Program-made: the position numbers and the translations under genes
Source: an uncultured Parabacteroides sp.
GTDB taxonomy: Bacteria > Bacteroidota > Bacteroidia > Bacteroidales > Tannerellaceae
DNA length: 33,059 nucleotides
Reading direction: 5' to 3'
NCBI GenBank assembly: GCA_900547435.1
Contig: URGO01000014.1
Span: forward strand, 1 to 33,059
Notes under the pieces: model-generated
The model's input: the letters and a program-made list of their open reading frames with translations, nothing else
Databases searched by the model: none
Told to the model about the DNA's origin: nothing
Shown: one piece after another, positions 16,525 to 22,204 of the stretch
Numbering within the stretch: the stretch's first letter is position 1
How the letters are laid out: each line of letters starts with the position of its first letter

Positions 16525-16885
16525 TCATTCTCCTTCTTCATACAACACACGGATTCGTTTGGGCAACTTCGCTATGACTTCCTGATAAGAATGCTTCAAC
16601 CAATGCTTTATCTCCTCTCCAGGCATATCCCGTTCCAAAAAGATAGTATTCCAATAGTTCTTGTTGAAATGCCAAGCCGGCTCAACCGCAGCATAATGAT
16701 CACGCAACTCGTCCCTAAAATCCGGATTACATTTCAAACTGACCTGGGGCTCACCGGTATCCAAACGCATACAAGCGAACATCTTCCCTTCCACCTTAAA
16801 GACCAAAAAAATCCTCACCGAAAGGGAAGCCCTCCGTTGCATTCTTCAATGAAAGACAGTATTCGCGAAGTTCTTCTATGTTCAT
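16525..16885 (-). pseudogene. MmcQ/YjbR-family protein, frameshifted in a run of seven T
   Basis: From the ATG at 16883-16885 the frame reads MNIEELREYCLSLKNATEGF, PFGED, then hits a stop a few codons later. One frame over, the rest of the family follows intact: FLVFKVEGKMFACMRLDTGE, KCNPDFRDELRDHY, HFNKNYWNTIFLE and WLKHSYQEVIAKLPKR. The two frames join exactly in a homopolymer of seven A on the plus strand (16805-16811); six would restore a normal ~120-residue protein. MmcQ/YjbR proteins have a CyaY-like fold, are suspected to bind DNA, and have no settled role. The ATG lies 2 bases after the rpn stop and the end lies 4 bases before birA, so the gene is in an operon. Causes could be a real frameshift, slippage-based phase variation or an assembly error. 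Confidence 0.85.
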
Positions 16886-16887
16886 AA

Positions 16888-17895
16888 CTATAATTGTTGT
16901 ATCTCTTTTTCGGAAAGTCCTGTATATTCGCGAATAAGGGCAACAGACATACCACCAGTTTTCAACTTGCGTGCAATTTCCAGTTGCTTTTCCTGCATGC
17001 CCTCTTTTTTACCTTCTTTTAATCCTTCCTCACGTCCTTCCTTCAACCCTTCCGTGCGTCCAGCTTTAAGTCCTTCCTCATGTCCTTTTTTAAGTCCTTC
17101 CTTCAATCCTTCCTTCAATCCAGCTTTCAGTCCGGCCTCGTGGCCTTTTTCCCATCCGGCTTCGAGACCGGCTTTGTGGCCATCCTCTTGGGCTGCCTCC
17201 ATCGCGTTATGATAGTCCCAATAGTTCATCAGGGCATGTTGATAGGCCTCGTGTTCTTTCTGGCTCAAAGAAGCCACATCGGCTACTTCAAGCAGCTTGT
17301 CCCATACCGCACGTTGCGCTTTGAATGGCATTCGTTTTAACATCTTCATATTTTTTATCAGATACAACCAACGTTCGAAATCATTTTCACATTCATCCGC
17401 CTCTTTCGTGAAACGAGGCATCTCCAAATAGATTTGCCGCAACTGGGGATTGAAGACCTTATGCGTCTTCATGTCCATCAGGGCGACATCCGTACGCAAT
17501 CCGGAACTTTCCGGCATCGTGAAGTCCATAAAGAATATCCCGTAGACCGGCTGGAGATGGTAACACCAGTTCTTGCCTTTCTCGCCCTGGGCTATAATAG
17601 CCCGGCTCTGGTAATACAGACTCCGCGATAAAAAGAAACTTTGTCGGGCGGCCTGCATCTCTACGATAAACTGCGTTCCGTCATCGCTTTCGCAATACAG
17701 GTCAAACACGACCAGCCGTTCCGCCTCTGTTTCCGGCTGCATTTCCGGGTTATGGATGGTCAGGTCAGCTATGTGACGCTCGCCATCCAGCAATAAATTC
17801 AAGAAATCAATCGTCAGTTCCTTGTTGATTTCCTGACCGAATATCCGTTTGAAACCGAAGTCCGTAAACGGATTGATAAATTCCCTTTCCTTCAT
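16888..17895 (-). CDS. Rpn/PD-(D/E)XK nuclease family 'transposase' protein with glycine-tetrad repeat tail (copy A, 335 aa)
   Basis: The N-terminus INPFTDFGFKRIFG is diagnostic of the Rpn/PDDEXK_2 family. The nuclease core is intact: Asp65 in VVFDLYC and Glu79-x-Gln81 in FIVEMQ, followed by RSLYYQSRAI. Rpn proteins of E. coli are DNA endonucleases that promote RecA-independent recombination; the family is also annotated as a transposase but shows no transposon ends here. Residues 239-299 form a repeat with Gly at every fourth position, then a short HTH-like end (MSVALIREYTGLSEKEIQQL). It has a good promoter (17927-17957) and heads a tight operon with mmcQ and birA. A second copy begins at 33010 in the opposite direction with the same leader. 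Confidence 0.9.
   Translation of the reverse strand: MKEREFINPFTDFGFKRIFGQEINKELTIDFLNLLLDGERHIADLTIHNPEMQPETEAERLVVFDLYCESDDGTQFIVEMQAARQSFFLSRSLYYQSRAIIAQGEKGKNWCYHLQPVYGIFFMDFTMPESSGLRTDVALMDMKTHKVFNPQLRQIYLEMPRFTKEADECENDFERWLYLIKNMKMLKRMPFKAQRAVWDKLLEVADVASLSQKEHEAYQHALMNYWDYHNAMEAAQEDGHKAGLEAGWEKGHEAGLKAGLKEGLKEGLKKGHEEGLKAGRTEGLKEGREEGLKEGKKEGMQEKQLEIARKLKTGGMSVALIREYTGLSEKEIQQL
16990..17181 (-). repeat. 12-bp tandem repeat encoding 16 Gly-spaced tetrads in the Rpn protein
   Basis: Sixteen glycines fall exactly every four residues from 239 to 299 (units such as GLKE, GLKA, GHEA, GREE, GKKE), encoded by a degenerate 12-bp repeat. Charge alternates Lys/Glu, suggesting a helical or helical-hairpin spacer between nuclease core and C-terminal motif. 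Such a repeat can change unit number by slippage without shifting the frame. The apparent plus-strand reading frame here (rich in Pro/Ser) is only its shadow. Confidence 0.85.
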
Positions 17896-17926
17896 GTCAA
17901 GAGTTTTTATGGATTAATAACTTCGA

Positions 17927-17957
17927 CAAATATAGTCATTAGTTTTGATGTAAGCAA
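17927..17957 (-). promoter_or_regulatory. Promoter of rpn copy A (operon with mmcQ and birA)
   Basis: On the minus strand TTG (17955-17957), a 20-base spacer and TATATTTG (17927-17934). The same element with the same spacing occurs before rpn copy B (32948-32978). The leader between -7 box and ATG is identical in both. Confidence 0.75.
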
Positions 17958-18297
17958 TAATTACCGTTATTTTCATGCCGAATGTCGGTTATTTTTATGC
18001 CTACCTTTGGATAAAAAGTATGGGACGTTTGTTTTCGTTTGTGCCTACCTTTTTCTCCAAATGGTGCGTGCTTTTTTGAGGGGGCGGATTGTTCCCTTTT
18101 TACACCTTGTTATCATTGTAATTTGATCAAATTAGTCCCTGATGACAATAATTTGTTGATTGTGCGGTAGTAGCCAATGAGAAGTTTATCGTTACCGAGA
18201 ATCGGCATTTTGATAATGTGAAACGTTAGTATACCTTATTATATATAGCGGACATCTCCTTTATATCTGCTCTAACTCTTTGATCTATAAAAGCAAA
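17958..18297. other. Gene-free spacer with a 16-bp perfect palindrome
   Basis: No credible gene lies between the rpn promoter and the left recombination site. Visible elements are a perfect palindrome TAATTTGATCAAATTA at 18119-18134, which looks like a dimeric regulator site, and a repeated TGCCTACCTTT at 17998-18008 and 18042-18052. I saw no strong terminator reading leftward, so a transcript from the invertible promoter could reach rpn. Confidence 0.5.
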
Positions 18298-18331
18298 GTG
18301 TCGCAAAAAAACCACCGTTTTCTTGCGACAC
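18298..18331 (+). repeat. Left inverted recombination site (IRL) of the invertible promoter
   Basis: This 34-bp site reads as arm GTGTCGCAAAAAAA, core CCACCG, arm TTTTCTTGCGACAC. The two arms are themselves inverted repeats (13 of 14). Extended by one base it matches the reverse complement of the right site over 33 of 35 positions, with 26 consecutive identical bases. Arm-core-arm of this size is typical of tyrosine recombinase crossover sites such as lox or FRT. Confidence 0.85.
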
Positions 18332-18332
18332 T

Positions 18333-18490
18333 TTCTGAATGCAAAAGTACAACCTTTTTTGATACAAGCAAACAAACTCCAAACTTTTTTTGATTTTATA
18401 TCTGCTTTCTTATCAAGTGCATAGAGATTCAAGTACGAAAGTCCGCTTTCACATGACGAAATAAAACATTTCCAATAGTTACTTTTTTAG
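18333..18490. other. Predicted invertible DNA segment carrying a promoter
   Basis: The 158 bp between the two inverted sites hold no gene but one perfect promoter (18342-18372), now reading leftward. Inversion at the cores would place it about 250 bases before the S-layer-like gene, reading into it. Promoter inversion upstream of S-layer-like glycoprotein genes has been reported in Parabacteroides distasonis, which fits this layout. No recombinase gene is in the window, so it would act in trans. Confidence 0.82.
18342..18372 (-). promoter_or_regulatory. Invertible sigma-ABfr-type promoter, in the OFF orientation for the surface gene
   Basis: On the minus strand TTTG (18369-18372), exactly 19 bases, then TACTTTTG (18342-18349). 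Both boxes match the Bacteroidetes consensus perfectly. On the plus strand the only candidate is TACTTTTT near 18480, with no -33 partner. Between the right site and the gene only TATTTTTA is seen, also without a -33 box. Confidence 0.85.
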
Positions 18491-18491
18491 A

Positions 18492-18525
18492 GTGTCGCAA
18501 GAAAACGGTGGTTTTTCTGCAACAC
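18492..18525 (-). repeat. Right inverted recombination site (IRR) of the invertible promoter
   Basis: The site reads as arm GTGTCGCAAGAAAA, core CGGTGG, arm TTTTTCTGCAACAC. The core is the reverse complement of the left core (CCACCG), so recombination inverts rather than deletes the DNA between. The gene-proximal arm is the most diverged (11 of 14 to its partner arm). It is followed by a small hairpin (GAGGT 18536-18540 with ACCTC 18550-18554) in what would be the mRNA leader. Confidence 0.85.
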
Positions 18526-18609
18526 ATTAGGATTAGAGGTCAGGAAGTTACCTCATGGATAGAACTTGATTAATTTACTATTTTTACTAACTAAATAATT
18601 AATTTGATT

Positions 18610-21600
18610 ATGAACAAAAAAGTACTTACGCTTTGTGCGAGCTTCCTGCTCGCAGGTGGGCTGACGTCTTCTGCTTTGGCTACAGATATCCCAACTGCAG
18701 CCGCAGATGCTAATCAGTATTACTATGTTTTTGTTAATCCGGGAAGTGCTCCAACTTCAGGTGTTGTAGGAGCATTAGGTGTTTCTTCAGTATTGGATGT
18801 TAATGGTACTATTGCTAGTCCAGAACAGCGTTATTCTACTGAAACTAATCAATCAACTTGGTGGCGTGTTGAAACTGTTACTACAGATGTAAATGGCCAG
18901 AAAAGAGTTGTTGGCTATAAATTGATTAATGCTTTAACAGGAAAACCGTTGTCTGTTACAGAGCCTGATGGTACAGTTTATGATATATTTGGAACTAATC
19001 CTGGAGCATTGGAATTTGCAGATAAAAACGGTAGTGCAACGAGGAAGTGGTATACAGGAATGAATGGTGATGACATAACAACTACTTCAACTGATGCTTG
19101 GTATTACAGTTTGCTAGCTGTTGAGACGGAGAATCTAAAGGCTTCTGAAATTAACAAAGTAAAGAATGGTTATTTTGGTTTACAGTTCGGTTATATGGAT
19201 AACGGTGCATATGTGAACTACGAAGCTTTGGAAGGCGTTAATCCGTTTGCTGGTGATTTGGTTGCATATAGCAATTCTAATAAAGAATTGAGTGCGTTTA
19301 AAAAAGAATTAGGTTCTGTGTTTAAGATTACAACTACTGATAGCGATCGGGAAAAATTCATGATCTATAATAAGACTGCAGATGCTTATGTAGTGTTATT
19401 GAAGGAAAAATGGAGTAAGAATAATACTAATCACAGACCTGAAGTAGAGGGTAACGGACATCAGTATGCATTGATGACGGCTAAGCAAATTATTGAGGAC
19501 CAGAAACAATCTAAAGCAGAAGACAGAAAGATTGCTTCTTATGTGTTCTCTGTAAATATGCCGGTTGTGGTAAACTACTCTCCGCTGGAAGTAGTAGCAG
19601 TTGATGCTTATACTAAGAATGACGAAACTACCCAAGCTGATCTTGAAATGTATATCGCGAACATGGGTGGTGTTGATTACTTGACTACAACAAAAGCTGG
19701 AAATTCAACAACTCCTGACGATGCAGATAATGTTGCAGTTGATGAAATATATACTGTAGTTCGTTTTGGTGGTACGGATTATAGCGATCTGTCAGAGTTC
19801 TATGGTTGGGCTATCACAATTAAGGGCTTAAAAGGTGAAGGCGTTGAAAATATGACGTTGAGATCTGATATTGCTGTAAATACCAATGTAAACGGTACTT
19901 GGACAAAAGCCGAATATGTAGCATTCTCTCGTCCGGAAGCTCAATGGATTGTAACTTCTCAGAATGGTACTATCGTATTGACAAATCGTGAGACAAAGCA
20001 ATCTTTACGTTGGGATGAAGCTTTTGATATGTTGAGTGGTAGTTTGTCATTGCGTCACGAATCAGGTGATACTTATGTAAGTGGTGACTATAAGTTCGAA
20101 ATCAAGAAAGTAGCTGAATTGGGTGGTGAAACATTCAACCATTATGGCGTTTATGAAAAAGACGCAAGCGAGATCGGTACAACTCGTACTTATAAAGTAG
20201 CATTCGCTGATGCATTCGGAGCTACTACTTATGTAGGTATGGATGGTAAGGGCAATGTTGAGTTGACTCGTGACGAAGCAAATGCAATCAACTTCGATCT
20301 TGTTAAAACTGTTACAACTGATACATTATTGAATAACGGAACTGTAGCTGAAAATACTAAGACTGATGTCTTCCACATTGTAAACGATTATATGAAGTAC
20401 AATGAAAAGACAAAAGAATGGGATTTCACAGCTAATGGTGATACATTGTCTTATTTCCGTTATGCATTGGCTTATGGTGACAAATATTTGAAGTATAATG
20501 AAAAAGCAAAAGACTTCGAATTAGTTGGACAGAAGTATGTTTATAAAGATGCAGATGCCGCAGATAAAGAGGTAGATTATGGAAAATCTACTTTAGCTGA
20601 TAACTTTATCGTTAAGCTGAAAGAAAACGATAAACTGAATATTGTGAAGACTTTGAACTACGAAATGGAAGATATTGAGGATGCTACTATTTTGTCTAAT
20701 GAAACAACTATGGGTATCTCAATATTTAATTCTTCTTTAGCAAATTCATCAGAAGGTGAAAAGTTATTAGGAGCTGCAGGTGAAATGATGTTCTTTGACT
20801 TCAACAATGCAGAAGTTCAGAAGCAAGAAAATATCTATGCTTGGAACGCTAACGCTCAGTTGACTATTGTTCGGGATACACTTGATTCATACCGTTACTT
20901 CGCTACTCCGGACACTATGGAATTCTATCGTGTTGAGTATGCTGACGAGTTCTTGTATGAAAAGGTTCAGAACGGTATCAACTTCTTGGGTATGACTTAC
21001 GATCGTAAGACTTACAATCCTGCAATCTATGTAGATACTGCTTATATCCAGGATACGAAGAAACCGACTTACTTGTTGGCATTGGCTCCTGAAATCGAAC
21101 CGTCTCACAAGTATTGCCCGACTCACGGAATTGATCCGGATGCATCTGTATGTGTTCCTGAACACCAGACAACTATCCCGGGCTATGTAACGGCACGTTA
21201 CTTAGTATCGTTAACTGATTCTGTAGCTGCTCATGCACCTGAATTGAAGAACCCGTACTTGGAAGATGGCAAGTACACGAAGTTAGGCTTCGTTGACGCT
21301 GTTCACGGTGTTAACGACTTGAACATCATCCAGAATGGTGATACAGTTAAGACTTACGAATTGACAGATGCTGCTGCTAAGGCTGTTTTGAACCCGGTTG
21401 AGTTCGCATTCCGCATCGCAAACCAGGAAACGAAGAGCTTCTACATCGAATCTGTTGATAACGGTAAGGTTTCTTACATCAGATGGCAAAACGGTGTGCC
21501 TGTATTGACTACAGACATCACAGACGCTGAAGAGTTCAACGTACGTGAAACTTCTGAAAATCCGACTGCAAACGAAGAAATCAGCGCAGAAGAAGCTACA

Positions 21601-21792
21601 GTATCTGTAGTAGCAACCGACGGTGCTGTAATCGTTAAGGGTGCAGAAGGCAAGAACGTAATCGTAAGCACTATCTTAGGTAAGGTTGTTGCTAACGAAG
21701 TGGTTAACTCTGACAATGAAACAATCGCTGCTCCGGCTGGTATCGTAGTAGTAGCAGTTGACGGCGAAAGCTTCAAGGTAGTAGTTAAGTAA
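18610..21792 (+). CDS. Large S-layer-like surface protein with T9SS/DUF6383-type C-terminal domain (1060 aa), predicted phase-variable
   Basis: The ATG at 18610 gives a clean signal peptide (MNKKVLTLCASFLLAGGLTS, cleavage near ALA-T); a TTG two codons earlier is less likely. The body is acidic, Thr/Asn/Tyr-rich and beta-like, without recognisable enzymatic motifs. A conserved-looking Cys/His patch (YCPTHGIDPDASVCVPEHQT) lies near residue 836. The last ~70 residues (VSVVATDGAVIVKGAEGKNV...IAAPAGIVVVAV...FKVVVK) resemble the C-terminal domain of Parabacteroides surface proteins (DUF6383) and T9SS sorting domains. Several D-(S/T)-(A/V/L/M) triplets fit the Bacteroidetes O-glycosylation motif. 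Together with the invertible promoter this suggests a major, switchable surface glycoprotein. Codon use changes sharply near 20.8 kb, from AAT/GAT/TAT-rich to AAC/GAC/TAC-rich. Confidence 0.85.
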   Translation: MNKKVLTLCASFLLAGGLTSSALATDIPTAAADANQYYYVFVNPGSAPTSGVVGALGVSSVLDVNGTIASPEQRYSTETNQSTWWRVETVTTDVNGQKRVVGYKLINALTGKPLSVTEPDGTVYDIFGTNPGALEFADKNGSATRKWYTGMNGDDITTTSTDAWYYSLLAVETENLKASEINKVKNGYFGLQFGYMDNGAYVNYEALEGVNPFAGDLVAYSNSNKELSAFKKELGSVFKITTTDSDREKFMIYNKTADAYVVLLKEKWSKNNTNHRPEVEGNGHQYALMTAKQIIEDQKQSKAEDRKIASYVFSVNMPVVVNYSPLEVVAVDAYTKNDETTQADLEMYIANMGGVDYLTTTKAGNSTTPDDADNVAVDEIYTVVRFGGTDYSDLSEFYGWAITIKGLKGEGVENMTLRSDIAVNTNVNGTWTKAEYVAFSRPEAQWIVTSQNGTIVLTNRETKQSLRWDEAFDMLSGSLSLRHESGDTYVSGDYKFEIKKVAELGGETFNHYGVYEKDASEIGTTRTYKVAFADAFGATTYVGMDGKGNVELTRDEANAINFDLVKTVTTDTLLNNGTVAENTKTDVFHIVNDYMKYNEKTKEWDFTANGDTLSYFRYALAYGDKYLKYNEKAKDFELVGQKYVYKDADAADKEVDYGKSTLADNFIVKLKENDKLNIVKTLNYEMEDIEDATILSNETTMGISIFNSSLANSSEGEKLLGAAGEMMFFDFNNAEVQKQENIYAWNANAQLTIVRDTLDSYRYFATPDTMEFYRVEYADEFLYEKVQNGINFLGMTYDRKTYNPAIYVDTAYIQDTKKPTYLLALAPEIEPSHKYCPTHGIDPDASVCVPEHQTTIPGYVTARYLVSLTDSVAAHAPELKNPYLEDGKYTKLGFVDAVHGVNDLNIIQNGDTVKTYELTDAAAKAVLNPVEFAFRIANQETKSFYIESVDNGKVSYIRWQNGVPVLTTDITDAEEFNVRETSENPTANEEISAEEATVSVVATDGAVIVKGAEGKNVIVSTILGKVVANEVVNSDNETIAAPAGIVVVAVDGESFKVVVK

Positions 21793-21795
21793 AAC

Positions 21796-21881
21796 AGGAG
21801 TTAGGAGGAGTTAAAGGAGTTAGAGGAGTTAAAGCCGATATTCTTTAGTGATACAAACAAAAAGCATTTGGCTTAACTCCT
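21796..21881 (+). terminator. AGGAGTTAR array and hairpin after the surface gene
   Basis: Four 9-bp units AGGAGTTAG/AGGAGTTAA (21796-21832, one extra G between the first two) begin 3 bases after the stop codon. The last unit pairs as AGGAGTTAAAGCC (21824-21836) with GGCTTAACTCCT (21870-21881), 12 bp with one bulged A. No U tract follows, so termination may be weak and readthrough into the next unit is possible. Further small hairpins (TGCGC/GCGCA, GCTTTA/TAAAGC) follow up to about 21930. Confidence 0.5.
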
Positions 21882-21981
21882 ATAACTTCTGCGCGAAGCG
21901 CAAACTGCTTTAACTTCTAGTAAAGCGTTCATAAACGAGAAATTTAAATTGTTAATATAAAGATATAATTCAATTAAATAT

Positions 21982-22163
21982 CCGTCCACCGGCCAGTCCG
22001 GTTGTAGAGTATCTCGTGAGAAAGAAAGACGGAGTTAGTAATAATAATAGTGTAAAAAAGATTAACATCCCTCCCCGTCTGCGAAGATATGGGAAGGTAA
22101 AAACTTAGAAAGCCTCTCTATTCAAGTGTAGAGGGGCTTTTTTCGCAAAAGCGAAAGCTTTTG
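21982..22163 (+). ncRNA. Structured leader RNA with alternative pairings, candidate attenuator or riboswitch-like element
   Basis: CCGTC (21982-21986) can pair with GACGG (22028-22032), enclosing hairpin ACCGG-CCAGT-CCGGT (21988-22002). The same GACGG, extended to AGACGG, can instead pair with CCGTCT (22075-22080). CCCTCCC nearby can in turn pair with GGGAAGG (about 22091-22097). A strong terminator follows (22109-22143), then a 7-bp hairpin with a GAAA loop (22146-22163), and the next gene starts at 22205. No promoter fits between terminator and gene, so expression should depend on readthrough. I recognise no known RNA family. Confidence 0.35.
22109..22143 (+). terminator. Intrinsic terminator directly upstream of the 1427-aa surface gene
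   Basis: AAAGCCTCTCTA (22109-22120) pairs with TAGAGGGGCTTT (22129-22140), 12 bp with one G:T-type mismatch and an 8-base loop, followed by six T in total. It lies 61 bases before the next start codon, an unusual place unless it is regulatory. Confidence 0.8.
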
Positions 22164-22204
22164 TTAAAACAAATAAACTGAGTAATAACTAAAAAATTAA
22201 AATC

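Noticed and set aside
16967..17212. Plus-strand frame rich in Pro and Ser opposite the rpn repeat
   Set aside because: It is the antisense reading of the 12-bp glycine-tetrad repeat. The minus-strand frame carries the recognisable Rpn nuclease.
16888..17895. Rpn gene as part of an insertion sequence
   Set aside because: Despite the 'transposase' family label, I found no terminal inverted repeats or target-site duplication around it, and it sits in a tight operon.
18226..18432. Minus-strand frame of 68 codons crossing the left recombination site
   Set aside because: It spans the inverted site and the promoter itself, has no domain or start signal, and would be cut by inversion.
18473..18486. 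Rightward promoter inside the invertible segment (TACTTTTT)
   Set aside because: The -7 box lacks the final G and no TTTG lies 19-21 bases upstream, unlike the perfect leftward promoter.
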